Shown here: in pieces, positions 44,768-53,100 of the stretch
Layout of the letters: every line of letters starts with the position of its first letter
How positions within the stretch are numbered: position 1 is the first letter of the stretch
NCBI GenBank assembly: GCA_017560125.1
Contig: JAFYOS010000028.1
Location: forward strand, 21,714 to 85,713
Origin: Bacteroidaceae bacterium
GTDB taxonomy: Bacteria; Bacteroidota; Bacteroidia; Bacteroidales; Bacteroidaceae
Direction of reading: 5' to 3'
Length of the DNA stretch: 64,000 nucleotides
Translations under genes and position numbers: made by a program
The notes under the pieces: generated by a model
What the model saw: only the letters and a program-made list of their open reading frames with translations
Databases searched by the model: none
What the model was told of the DNA's origin: nothing

Positions 44768-44787
44768 TCTTTCGGTTGTTTGGGATG

Positions 44788-45372
44788 TTAGTTAAGCGCG
44801 TCCTGCAGATCGGCCTTCAATTTGTTTTTCAAATCGATGGTTCTCATGCGGAATTTTCCGGGGATTTTCAACATTTTTGTCTGCTTCTTGTTGAACGATT
44901 CCTTGTCGGTGATGTATTCCTCGGCTGTGAAGTGGTTGCCACCGTTGTTCTCTTCGTCGTACCAGTATGTTATGCGGTACATCTTCATGGTGCAGCTGTT
45001 GTCGCCGGCTGTGATGTCGAGAAAGTATGTTATGCGTGTGCGGTCGAGTACCAATGCTTTCTTTTTGAATGTGATGTACTCCTCCGATTTAACGGTCAAT
45101 GTGCCGGGCTTTTCGCTGTCGTATTGCTTGAATTTGATAATCTCGGCATTCGAGAAGCGTTTGCTTATCCAGCCCTGTGCCTTGGCCAGAATGGCTTCGC
45201 TGCTGCCTTTGGCGTCGATGCTCTCTTCGAATACCACTTTGCCGTCCACAACGGGCACATTGCCTATTGCATATTCGGCCTTGTTCATCTCTTTGTTCTT
45301 ACCTTTGAAAATTTGTGCAGATGCAACTGTTGTTGTAAGCAACAGAATGAGGAGCGGAAGAATCTTTTTCAT
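44788..45372 (-). CDS. DUF4468 periplasmic protein
   Basis: 194 residues with signal peptide MKKILPLLILLLTTTVASA. After a short Lys/Asn-rich start, VDGKVVFEESIDAKGSSEAILAKAQGWISKRF is the DUF4468 mark (TBP-like alpha/beta fold), a Bacteroidota envelope family of unknown role. First gene of the five-gene operon. Confidence 0.86.
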   Translation of the reverse strand: MKKILPLLILLLTTTVASAQIFKGKNKEMNKAEYAIGNVPVVDGKVVFEESIDAKGSSEAILAKAQGWISKRFSNAEIIKFKQYDSEKPGTLTVKSEEYITFKKKALVLDRTRITYFLDITAGDNSCTMKMYRITYWYDEENNGGNHFTAEEYITDKESFNKKQTKMLKIPGKFRMRTIDLKNKLKADLQDALN

Positions 45373-45597
45373 ATTTAATGGTTTTATTTGTTACACGTTG
45401 TTTTGTCGCAAGTGGGGTTTGTCCCCCTGCTTTATCTTGCGAAGATACTACAAATAAATGATAAGTGAAAATAGGATGACGCATTTATGTGCTGTTTTTT
45501 CCATGTATCGCTCTTGTGGGTGCTGTGGGGTGGTTGCGATGGCTGTTGATGGCGCTGTAAGGCGTTGTGCGTCGCTGCTCTCTGTGTGGCGCTAAAT

Positions 45598-45632
45598 GAA
45601 ACGACCGCAACAGAAAATGTTGCGGTCGTTTC
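45598..45632 (-). terminator. Terminator after the aminotransferase gene
   Basis: Perfect 15-base stem GAAACGACCGCAACA / TGTTGCGGTCGTTTC with a five-base loop. The rest of 45373-45646 holds only the start region of the DUF4468 operon; I see no other gene. Confidence 0.8.
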
Positions 45633-45646
45633 GTGCTTGTCTGTTG

Positions 45647-46849
45647 TTATTTGTTTGTGCGATAGGGATATTGCTCAAGTGCTTTTCCCAATATGAATAT
45701 CGCGCGTTTCAGCTGTGCTTTGTCCAGTACATAGGCTATGCGCACCTCGTTGGCGCCGTGTCCCTTTTCCGAGTAGAAGCCCGATGCGGGTGCGAGCATC
45801 ACCGTTTCGCCTTCGTATTGGAATTCCGACAGACACCATTCGCAGAATCGGTCGCTGTCGTCGATGGGCAGTCGGGCAACGGTGTAGAATGCTCCCATGG
45901 GGATGGGTGAATATACTCCAGGCAGTTTGTTTAGCTCGTCTATCAGGCAGTTGCGGCGCTCAATGTATTTTTCGTATGTGTTTATGCCGTATGAACGGGG
46001 CGCGTCTATCGAGGCCTCTGCTATCACCTGTCCCAACAACGGTGGGCTCAAGCGTGCCTGGCAGAATTTCATAACAGCCTCTCTGAGCGCTTTGTTCTTG
46101 GTTATCAATGCACCTATTCTTATTCCGCACTCCGAGTAGCGCTTCGATACGGAGTCTATGAGCACTACGTTTTCTTCTATTCCTTCGAGATGGCATGCCG
46201 AGATGTAGGGCGAGCCGGTGTAGATGAATTCGCGATAGACCTCGTCGGAGAACAGGAATAGGTTGTGCTTTTTAACAAGGTCGCGTATGCTGTTCATCTC
46301 CTTGCGGGTATATAGATATCCAGTAGGGTTGTTGGGGTTGCATATGAGTATGCCTCGCGTGCGTTCGTTTATCAGCTTCTCGAAATTTTCGATTGGGGGC
46401 AATGAGAATGATTCCTCTATGGTCGAACGTATGGGGCGTATAACGGCACCGGCAGAAATGGCAAATGCCATGTAATTGGCATAGGCGGGTTCGGGTACGA
46501 TGATTTCGTCGCCGGGGTTCAGGCACGACATGAATGCAAACAGCACGGCCTCGGAGCCACCCGATGTGACGATGATATCTTCGGGCTTTAGTTTTATCTG
46601 GTACTGGTCGTAGTAGGCCACCAGTTTCTCGCGCAACGACAAGAATCCGTCGCTGGGGCTGTATTCAAGTATCTTCTGGTCGAATTTTTTTATTGCTTCG
46701 AGCGCAACTTCCGGTGAATCAAGGTCGGGCTGTCCGATATTCAGGTGATATACGTGTGTTCCTCGTTCTTTTGCTGCCGTTGCCAAAGGTGCCAGTCGTC
46801 TGATTGGTGACGAGGGCATCAGTATTGCTCTTTCCGATAAATTTGGCAT
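45647..46849 (-). CDS. Class I/II PLP aminotransferase
   Basis: 400 residues, cytosolic, fold type I. LNIGQPDLDSPEVALEAI, SGGSEAVLFAF, the ILICNPNNPTG PLP phosphate loop, DEVYREFIY and SVSKRYSECGIRIG with the Schiff-base Lys. Similar to aspartate/aromatic aminotransferases; the amino donor cannot be fixed. A full promoter lies upstream, so it is its own unit with a strong terminator. Confidence 0.93.
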   Translation of the reverse strand: MPNLSERAILMPSSPIRRLAPLATAAKERGTHVYHLNIGQPDLDSPEVALEAIKKFDQKILEYSPSDGFLSLREKLVAYYDQYQIKLKPEDIIVTSGGSEAVLFAFMSCLNPGDEIIVPEPAYANYMAFAISAGAVIRPIRSTIEESFSLPPIENFEKLINERTRGILICNPNNPTGYLYTRKEMNSIRDLVKKHNLFLFSDEVYREFIYTGSPYISACHLEGIEENVVLIDSVSKRYSECGIRIGALITKNKALREAVMKFCQARLSPPLLGQVIAEASIDAPRSYGINTYEKYIERRNCLIDELNKLPGVYSPIPMGAFYTVARLPIDDSDRFCEWCLSEFQYEGETVMLAPASGFYSEKGHGANEVRIAYVLDKAQLKRAIFILGKALEQYPYRTNK

Positions 46850-46891
46850 AAGTAACAGTGTTTTTTTATTCTATATTATTTTTGCAGATTG

Positions 46892-46920
46892 CAAATGTAC
46901 AAATAAACTCCATATAACAA
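46892..46920 (-). promoter_or_regulatory. Promoter of the aminotransferase gene
   Basis: On the minus strand TTG (46920-46918), 18 bases, TACATTTG (46899-46892), 42 bases before the ATG. Confidence 0.65.
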
Positions 46921-46972
46921 TCATTTTTCGTGTAGTTTGTTATGTGGGACGCTTTTTTATCGGAGGGGTGGT

Positions 46973-47017
46973 AAAAAAAAGAATGGGCTTGATTTTATCA
47001 AACCCATTCTTTTTTTA
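46973..47017 (-). terminator. Terminator of rpmH
   Basis: AAAAAAAGAATGGG / CCCATTCTTTTTTT, with inner TTGAT/ATCAA, T-rich on both ends. Confidence 0.88.
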
Positions 47018-47027
47018 TTCGTTTTTC

Positions 47028-47189
47028 TTATTTCTTCTTGCCGTTGTACTCGTCTGATACTGTCAGCTTAGCGCGTCCTTTTGCTCGACGGGCTGCCAAA
47101 ACGCGACGACCATTCTTTGTCGCCATTCTCTCACGGAAACCGTGCTTGTTCTTTCTCTTTCTGTTAGAGGGTTGGAATGTTCTTTTCAT
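47028..47189 (-). CDS. rpmH: Ribosomal protein bL34
   Basis: 53 residues read [20 protein letters not shown] onward and end DEYNGKKK; strongly basic. The start [19 protein letters not shown] and the middle [14 protein letters not shown] are unmistakable for bL34 of the large ribosomal subunit. Usual length is 44-53, with a Bacteroidota-type C-terminal extension. It has a full promoter and its own terminator. Confidence 0.97.
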   Translation of the reverse strand: MKRTFQPSNRKRKNKHGFRERMATKNGRRVLAARRAKGRAKLTVSDEYNGKKK

Positions 47190-47242
47190 CGTTGTATATT
47201 GTTTTTATGTTTACTATTCAATGCAATTTGCTATTCGGCTTG

Positions 47243-47273
47243 CAAAGGTAGATTATTTTTTTCAAACAACAAA
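47243..47273 (-). promoter_or_regulatory. Promoter of rpmH
   Basis: TTTG (47273-47270), 19 bases, TACCTTTG (47250-47243) on the minus strand: a consensus-perfect promoter. Confidence 0.85.
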
Positions 47274-47340
47274 TTATTTTTTGAGTAAAATTTGCATAAT
47301 AAGGAATTATCTCTTCCAATGTCCTCCTTTTTTCCGTATA

Positions 47341-47377
47341 AAAGGGTGTGACGGAAGGTTTGTTCCGCCACACCCTT
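47341..47377 (-). terminator. Terminator of ilvA-ridA
   Basis: AAGGGTGTG-CGGAA stem with TTCCG-CACACCCTT, followed by TTTTAT on the minus strand. Confidence 0.8.
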
Positions 47378-47400
47378 CGGGTTGTTTTTGTTGTCTGCTT

Positions 47401-47775
47401 TTAGATTACTGCGATAACCTCAACCTCTACCAATACGTCTCTGGGAAGGGTTTTTGCTGCAACGCATGAGCGTGCGGGCTTGCTTGTGATGTATTCGCCG
47501 TAGATTTTGTTGAATGCTGCAAAGTCGCCCATGTCCTTAAGGAAGCATGTGGTCTTTACTACATTTTCGAACGATGTGCCTGCCTCGGCGAGTACTGCGG
47601 CGAGGTTTTTCATTACCTGAGTTGTCTGTCCTTCGATGTCGGTAGCCTCAACCTCGCCTGTTGCGGGGTTCAATGCAATCTGACCCGATGTGAAGAGCAT
47701 GTTGCCACAAATTATAGCCTGTGAATAGGGACCTATCGCCTGGGGCGCGTTGTCTGTGTGTACTTTTTTAAGCAT
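47401..47775 (-). CDS. ridA: RidA, enamine/imine deaminase
   Basis: 124 residues from ATG 47775; the open frame further up overlaps ilvA. Hallmarks: [28 protein letters not shown], and [12 protein letters not shown] with the conserved Arg. RidA hydrolyses the reactive 2-aminoacrylate and 2-aminocrotonate imines that threonine/serine dehydratases release. It lies 23 bases behind ilvA, giving a functional pair: producer and detoxifier. Confidence 0.95.
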   Translation of the reverse strand: MLKKVHTDNAPQAIGPYSQAIICGNMLFTSGQIALNPATGEVEATDIEGQTTQVMKNLAAVLAEAGTSFENVVKTTCFLKDMGDFAAFNKIYGEYITSKPARSCVAAKTLPRDVLVEVEVIAVI

Positions 47776-47798
47776 ATCTGATATTTTTTTATAGGTTG

Positions 47799-48995
47799 TT
47801 ATTGACAAATGCGTACTCCTGCGTCGATGAGTGCTTTCTTGATGTCTTCAATCTGTCCGAAGTCTTTGGTCTCCATGCTTATGCGCAGGAAGCAACCGTT
47901 GATGTCAAGGTTGGCGTTTGAACGCTCGTGGTGTACTCCGGTGACGTTGCCGCCGTGCTCGGCAATGATTTTCGAAATCTTGAGCAACTGTCCGGGTTTG
48001 TCGATGAGCTCAACGGTGAGCATGCATGTGCGACCACCCTTCAACAGACCGCGTTTGATTACTCGGTCGAGGATGTTTACGTCGATGTTACCGCCCGATA
48101 CTACGCAGATTACGTTCTTGCCTTCGATGGGCACTTTGTTGAACATGGCTGCTGCAACCGATACGGCGCCTGCGCCCTCGGCAATGAGCTTGTGCTGCTC
48201 GATGAGTGTGAGGATAGCGCATGAAATCTCGTCGTCGCTAACGGTTACAATGTCATCGACATATTTGCTGCAGAGGTCGAATGTGTTTGCTCCGGGCTCT
48301 TTTACCGCGATGCCGTCGGCGATGGTCGAAATGTAGGCCAGACGCTCTATTTTGCGGTTGTTTATAGAATTGAACATGCTGGGTGCTCCGGTTGACTGCA
48401 CGCCATATACCTTGATATTGGGGTTCAGTGTCTTTATGGCAAATGCAACGCCCGAGATAAGACCACCACCACCGATGGGTACTATTACCGCGTCGATGTT
48501 CTGCAACTGGTTCATCAGCTCAAGGCCGATTGTTCCCTGTCCGGCAATTACGGCTTCGTCGTCGAAGGGGTGTACGAATGTGTAGCCCATTTCGTCGCGC
48601 AACTGGAGCGCTTTCTGGTAGGCGTCGTCGTAAACGCCATCAACGAGGCATATCTCGGCGCCGTAGTTTCTTGTAGCCTCTACCTTGGAAATGGGGGCTG
48701 TTGCGGGAAGGCAGATGATGCTTTTAAGGCCGTTCTTGGTTGCGCCCAATGCTACGCCTTGTGCGTGGTTGCCGGCCGAGCAGGCGATAACGCCGCGCTC
48801 TTTCTCCTCGGGTAACAACTGCGAAATTTTGTAATACGAACCTCGGATTTTGAACGAGCCGGTCAACTGAAGGTTTTCGGGCTTCAGGTAGATGTTGCTC
48901 GCGGGGTTGAGCTTGGGGGCGCTGATGAGGTCTGTACGACGTATCACATTTTGCAATACATATGAAGCATGGTATATTCTGTCAAGTGTAAGCAT
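47799..48995 (-). CDS. ilvA: Threonine ammonia-lyase (dehydratase), with C-terminal ACT domain
   Basis: 398 residues, PLP fold type II. GSFKIRG with PLP Lys49; [20 protein letters not shown] phosphate-binding loop; SGGNID. Residues about 325-398 ([27 protein letters not shown]) form one ACT domain, the short form rather than the long E. coli IlvA with two. It converts threonine to 2-oxobutanoate for isoleucine synthesis or catabolism. Promoter 31 bases long upstream; ridA follows. Confidence 0.95.
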   Translation of the reverse strand: MLTLDRIYHASYVLQNVIRRTDLISAPKLNPASNIYLKPENLQLTGSFKIRGSYYKISQLLPEEKERGVIACSAGNHAQGVALGATKNGLKSIICLPATAPISKVEATRNYGAEICLVDGVYDDAYQKALQLRDEMGYTFVHPFDDEAVIAGQGTIGLELMNQLQNIDAVIVPIGGGGLISGVAFAIKTLNPNIKVYGVQSTGAPSMFNSINNRKIERLAYISTIADGIAVKEPGANTFDLCSKYVDDIVTVSDDEISCAILTLIEQHKLIAEGAGAVSVAAAMFNKVPIEGKNVICVVSGGNIDVNILDRVIKRGLLKGGRTCMLTVELIDKPGQLLKISKIIAEHGGNVTGVHHERSNANLDINGCFLRISMETKDFGQIEDIKKALIDAGVRICQ

Positions 48996-49080
48996 GTTTG
49001 TACTTTTTTTATTGTTTCTATAATTGTTTATTGGCCTTTTGCTTTTTTCTGCTTGTTGCAGACGCTCTGCAAATGTGTTG

Positions 49081-49111
49081 CAAAGTTAATATAATTTGTT
49101 ATTAAAGCAAA
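49081..49111 (-). promoter_or_regulatory. Promoter of ilvA-ridA
   Basis: TTTG (49111-49108), 19 bases, TAACTTTG (49088-49081) on the minus strand. Confidence 0.75.
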
Positions 49112-49205
49112 AAAGTGAGGGATTATAACGTATGTTATATGATTATATTTTTTTCTCGATGTTTTTTGGCCAATGGTGTCGGGCGGTGAAGGGTGGTGTA
49201 AAAAA

Positions 49206-49238
49206 GAAAAGAACGCACCGTTTGAGTGCGTTCTTTTC
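49206..49238 (-). terminator. Terminator of tRNA-Arg
   Basis: AAAAGAACGCAC / GTGCGTTCTTTT with a seven-base loop and T-rich tail on the minus strand, immediately after the tRNA. Confidence 0.88.
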
Positions 49239-49240
49239 TG

Positions 49241-49314
<74 letters not shown>

Positions 49315-49339
49315 GACCTTAGTTTTGCTTTTGCGACTG

Positions 49340-49370
49340 CAAAGGTAGTGTATTTTTGTGGCAATAGCAA
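49340..49370 (-). promoter_or_regulatory. Promoter of tRNA-Arg
   Basis: TTG (49370-49368), 20 bases, TACCTTTG (49347-49340) on the minus strand, 25 bases before the tRNA. Confidence 0.75.
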
Positions 49371-49402
49371 TAATTTTTTTGATTAAATTTGAAATTTATT
49401 GT

Positions 49403-50113
49403 TTAAATTTGTTCTGCGGGTTGTTTGGCGGGTTTTTCTGTACCTATGTTTTCCGCTTCGGCTATAAGCTTTTTAAGCGACGGAACGATTATTTCCTTTC
49501 TCTTCAGCTCCACCGCACCGCGGGTTTGCAGTTCGTTCAAGGCACGCGAAATATTTATTCGTGTTTCGCCAAGGATGGCGGCCATATCCTCCATCTTTGT
49601 TTTCAGTGCTTTTCGCCCGTCTGGCAGTTCGGAGCGCGAAGCAAAGAAGTCGGCGATTTTTTCTGGTATGTTCATGCTGCGGTCCTTCCATATGTGCTTC
49701 TCCTTCTGCTGTGTGCGCTGGCTGGTCAGGTTCAGTATGTTCATTAGGAATATTTCGTGGCGGGCAAATTCGGTGAATATGTACGATTTGTTTATGACAA
49801 GGATGTCGCACTCCTCTTTGGCGTGGTAGGTGTTCTTGTAGCATGCTTTCAAGCCAAAAAGTGAGTTTGGTTCGAAGGCAAACGGAGCCTCTATCTCTTC
49901 AAAGAATGTATAGCAACCGTTCTGTGGTGTGCGCGAGGCTACGACCGTGCCGTTTATCAGCATGGTTATGTCGTTGCAGGGCGATGATTGCCGTGCAATT
50001 ACCTCGCCGGTTTTGAATCGCTTGAATTCCAGTTTTACCTTGTCGAGTATGGCTGTTATGTTGTCTTTGCTCATTCCCTGGAAGTAGGGCTGTCGCAGTA
50101 GTCTTTCGTACAT
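49403..50113 (-). CDS. Crp/Fnr-family transcriptional regulator
   Basis: 236 residues. N-terminal cyclic-nucleotide-like sensor barrel (about 15-125, EFKRFKTGEVIARQSSPCNDITMLINGTV), dimer helix, then a winged helix with MEDMAAILGETRINISRALNELQTRG. The usual cAMP-binding Arg/Ser loop of CRP and the Fnr Cys cluster are not obvious. The C-terminal tail is Lys/Pro-rich. Targets unknown. A TATCTTTG box lies 66 bases upstream. Confidence 0.88.
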   Translation of the reverse strand: MYERLLRQPYFQGMSKDNITAILDKVKLEFKRFKTGEVIARQSSPCNDITMLINGTVVASRTPQNGCYTFFEEIEAPFAFEPNSLFGLKACYKNTYHAKEECDILVINKSYIFTEFARHEIFLMNILNLTSQRTQQKEKHIWKDRSMNIPEKIADFFASRSELPDGRKALKTKMEDMAAILGETRINISRALNELQTRGAVELKRKEIIVPSLKKLIAEAENIGTEKPAKQPAEQI

Positions 50114-50178
50114 TTGTAATTCCTGTTATTTTATTCAGTTCGTTGGTGGGGTGCTCGGGTTGCGGCTTCTCACCTATG

Positions 50179-50186
50179 CAAAGATA
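50179..50186 (-). promoter_or_regulatory. -7 box candidate for the Crp-like gene
   Basis: TATCTTTG on the minus strand. -33 element unclear. Confidence 0.5.
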
Positions 50187-50332
50187 AGCTTATACTTCGT
50201 ACTTGTGAATGGATTTGCTCTATTTTATAAAATTTAACTGATTTCCTGCCATTCGTGGATATTATATTGTACTTTTTGTACCGTGCAAGTGAAAGATTTT
50301 GTATAATGTTTCGTCGTGTCGAAGATTATCGT

Positions 50333-50340
50333 TATTTTTG
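50333..50340 (+). promoter_or_regulatory. -7 box candidate for miaA
   Basis: TATTTTTG ending 9 bases before ATG 50350. If used, the ATG at 50371 may be the real start. Confidence 0.5.
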
Positions 50341-50349
50341 TCTGTTGAT

Positions 50350-51291
50350 ATGTATAATACGAAACCTATGTATGATCTTGTTTCCATAGTAGGCCCTACG
50401 GCGTGTGGCAAGACAGCCTTGGCTGTCGAGGTTGCCCGTGCTCTTGGTGGCGAGGTGCTCAGCGCCGATAGCCGTCAGGTGTATCGCGGTATGGATATAG
50501 GCACAGGCAAGGATTTGTGTGAATATGGCACAGGCGAGGGTTCGGTGGCATATCATTTGATAGATATAGTCGATGCGGGCGAGAAATACAATCTGTTTGA
50601 ATTTCAGCGCGATTTTCTGAACGCCTACAACGATGTCAAATCGCGTGGCGCTGTGCCTGTGATGTGTGGCGGAAGTGGCTTGTATGTCGAGTCGGTGCTC
50701 AAGGGCTACAGGCTTATCCCTGTTCCCGAGAATTCCGAGCTGCGCGAGGCGCTCGAGCATAAATCGCTCGACGAATTGACCGCCATGCTAGCATCGTACA
50801 AGGAACTGCACAACACGACGGATGTCGATACCAAGAAGCGTGCCATACGTGCCATCGAAATAGAGGAGTACTATGCGCGCACGCCGGCCAAGGAGCGCGA
50901 ATTTCCGTTGCTCAAGTCGCTGTTGATAGGTGTCGATGTGGATAGAGAGGTGCGTCGCGGCCGCATCACAGCCCGTCTGAAGGCGCGTCTTGATGAGGGC
51001 CTGGTCGAAGAGGTGCGCTCTCTGCTCGATAGCGGTGTTACTCCCGATCAGCTTATCTATTATGGTCTTGAATATAAATATGTGACATTGTACCTGACTG
51101 GCGAACTCTCGTTCGATGAAATGGCCAAGGGGCTCGAAACGGCGATACACCAGTTTGCCAAAAGGCAGATGACGTGGTTCAGGGGCATGGAGCGTCGTGG
51201 TTTGAAAATAAATTGGATTGACGCCATGCTGCCTATGTCGCAGAAGGTGCAAATGATAAAAGATATGTATTATGGTTGCAGCACGACTTAA
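50350..51291 (+). CDS. miaA: MiaA, tRNA dimethylallyltransferase
   Basis: 313 residues from ATG 50350, or 306 from ATG 50371 (MYDLVSIVGPTACGKT); the second start fits the promoter box better. P-loop GPTACGKT, DSRQVYRGMDIGTGK with the catalytic Asp, GGSGLYVESVLKGYRLIPVP, and the RAIRAIEIEEY segment, then HQFAKRQMTWFRGMERRG. It adds a dimethylallyl group to A37 of tRNAs reading UNN codons. The next gene overlaps its end by 20 bases, so they are translationally coupled. Confidence 0.95.
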   Translation: MYNTKPMYDLVSIVGPTACGKTALAVEVARALGGEVLSADSRQVYRGMDIGTGKDLCEYGTGEGSVAYHLIDIVDAGEKYNLFEFQRDFLNAYNDVKSRGAVPVMCGGSGLYVESVLKGYRLIPVPENSELREALEHKSLDELTAMLASYKELHNTTDVDTKKRAIRAIEIEEYYARTPAKEREFPLLKSLLIGVDVDREVRRGRITARLKARLDEGLVEEVRSLLDSGVTPDQLIYYGLEYKYVTLYLTGELSFDEMAKGLETAIHQFAKRQMTWFRGMERRGLKINWIDAMLPMSQKVQMIKDMYYGCSTT

Positions 51292-52207
51292 CGACCGTCG
51301 CCGATGGGGTATTATCTATTGCCCCCGCATAGGCGCGGTGAACAAAATAAAAAAATGGCGCGAGATACGATCCTATCTCGTCGAGAAGGGTGTGACCTAC
51401 GATTATATACAGTCCGAGAACTATGGCTCGGTGGAGCGACTGGCCCGCATGCTTGTCGATAATGGTTACGAAACGATAGTGGTTGTCGGTGGCGATGGCG
51501 CCGTGCAGGATGCCCTGAACGGAATAATGTCGTCGGCAAACAGACGCAACGTCACACTGGGTATAGTGCCCAACGGCATTGCCAACGATTTTGCATCGTA
51601 TTGGGGTATCAGTACAAGCGACTATCGCAAGGCTGTCGATTGCATCATTGCCGGTCGTCGTCGCAATATCGATGTGGGCTGTTGCAAATATGTTGCCGAG
51701 GATGGCGAGAAGGTGCGCTACTTCGTGAACGCTTTGAATATAGGTCTCAGTGCAAGGGTTGTCGAGATTGCGAACAAGAAAGTGACCGCTCCATTTGCAA
51801 AATGGCTCTACTATGTCCGCAGTTTTCTGCTGTTGTTGCTCCATCGCAACAGTCACAGGGTGAAAATGAGGCTCAATAACCAGACGGTCGATACCGAGCT
51901 CATGATGTTGTGCGTGGGAAATGCCCGCGGCTACGGATTGACACCGAGCGCCGTTCCTTATAACGGTTACCTCGATGTATCTATAGTGAAGAAGCCTATG
52001 TTCTTCGGCCTTCTGCAAGGCATGTACATGATGTACAAACGTCGCATCATGAACTACGAATTGTTGGTGCCTTTCCGTACCACAGCCATCACCATCGAGT
52101 CGGTCGGCGTGGCACGTTGCGGCCTCGACGGTCGTCCCTTTACGCCTACATTCCCCATGGATGTAACCATATTGAAAGAGGAATTGAGTTTGATAATACC
52201 AAAATGA
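51272..52207 (+). CDS. Diacylglycerol-kinase-family lipid kinase
   Basis: 311 residues. DAGK catalytic motif VVVGGDGAVQDALNG (GGDG nucleotide loop) and PNGIANDFA; then the beta-rich DagK/YegS-type C-terminal domain (ALNIGLSARVVEIAN). Substrate could be diacylglycerol, undecaprenol-like lipid or another lipid. Overlaps miaA by 20 bases and is followed by kdsA after 7, which points to an envelope role. Confidence 0.88.
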   Translation: MVAARLNDRRRWGIIYCPRIGAVNKIKKWREIRSYLVEKGVTYDYIQSENYGSVERLARMLVDNGYETIVVVGGDGAVQDALNGIMSSANRRNVTLGIVPNGIANDFASYWGISTSDYRKAVDCIIAGRRRNIDVGCCKYVAEDGEKVRYFVNALNIGLSARVVEIANKKVTAPFAKWLYYVRSFLLLLLHRNSHRVKMRLNNQTVDTELMMLCVGNARGYGLTPSAVPYNGYLDVSIVKKPMFFGLLQGMYMMYKRRIMNYELLVPFRTTAITIESVGVARCGLDGRPFTPTFPMDVTILKEELSLIIPK

Positions 52208-52214
52208 TAATATA

Positions 52215-53018
52215 ATGACAATACGTGATTTAACCGCTACTGAAAATTTCTTTCTGCTTGCCGGACCTTGCGTCATCGAAAGTGAGGATATGGCTATGAG
52301 GATAGCCGAAAAGATAGTTTCTATCACAGCCGATAGAAATATTCCATATGTATTCAAGGGTTCGTACAGAAAAGCCAACCGTTCGCGAATAGATTCGTTT
52401 ACAGGTATTGGCGACGAGAATGCTTTGCGCGTGCTGCGCAAGGTGCGTGAAACCTTCAATATCCCCGTGGTGACCGATATCCATTCGGCCGAGGAGGCTG
52501 AAATGGCAGCCGAGTATGTCGATGTGTTGCAGATTCCGGCATTCCTTTGCCGTCAGACCGACCTGCTTTCGGCTGCAGCAAAGACCGGTCGCATTGTGAA
52601 CATCAAGAAGGGCCAGTTCCTTTCGCCCTATGCGATGAAATTTGCAGCCGAAAAGGTTGTTTCAGAGGGTGGCGAGGGCCGCGTGATGCTCACCGAGCGC
52701 GGAACCACTTTCGGTTACCAGGATTTGGTTGTCGATTTCAGAGGAATTCCTCAGATGAAGACATTCGGTTACCCTGTAGTTATGGATATAACCCACTCGT
52801 TGCAGCAGCCCAACCAGAGCGCGGGTGTTACTGGTGGAATGCCCGAACTTATCGAGACGATGGCCAAGGCGGCTATCGCTGTAGGTGCCGACGGACTTTT
52901 CATAGAGACACACGAGGATCCTTCGGTGGCCAAGAGTGACGGCGCAAATATGTTGAAGCTCGATTTGCTCGAAGGTCTGTTGGAAAGATTGCTTCGTCTG
53001 AGAGCCGCAGTGCGTTAA
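52215..53018 (+). CDS. kdsA: KdsA, Kdo-8-phosphate synthase
   Basis: 267 residues. LAGPCVIESEDMAMRIAEK, YVFKGSYRKANRSRIDSFTG, VTDIHSAEEA, LLSAAAKTGRIVNIKKGQFLSP and DITHSLQQPN are the KdsA signature blocks. It condenses PEP and arabinose-5-phosphate to Kdo-8-phosphate for the LPS core. Follows the lipid kinase by 7 bases; the Kdo and lipid kinase neighbours fit one envelope-lipid unit. Confidence 0.96.
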   Translation: MTIRDLTATENFFLLAGPCVIESEDMAMRIAEKIVSITADRNIPYVFKGSYRKANRSRIDSFTGIGDENALRVLRKVRETFNIPVVTDIHSAEEAEMAAEYVDVLQIPAFLCRQTDLLSAAAKTGRIVNIKKGQFLSPYAMKFAAEKVVSEGGEGRVMLTERGTTFGYQDLVVDFRGIPQMKTFGYPVVMDITHSLQQPNQSAGVTGGMPELIETMAKAAIAVGADGLFIETHEDPSVAKSDGANMLKLDLLEGLLERLLRLRAAVR

Positions 53019-53044
53019 TATTGCTTTGAAAATGTTATAACAGG

Positions 53045-53074
53045 GGCTGTCCGGCAATTTCTATCCGGACGGCC
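53045..53074 (+). terminator. Hairpin after kdsA
   Basis: GGCTGTCCGG / CCGGACGGCC, ten pairs with one G-U and a ten-base loop. No T-run follows, so it may be a partial or Rho-linked end. Confidence 0.55.
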
Positions 53075-53100
53075 TCGTTGTGTAATATCCCCCTTGTTCG

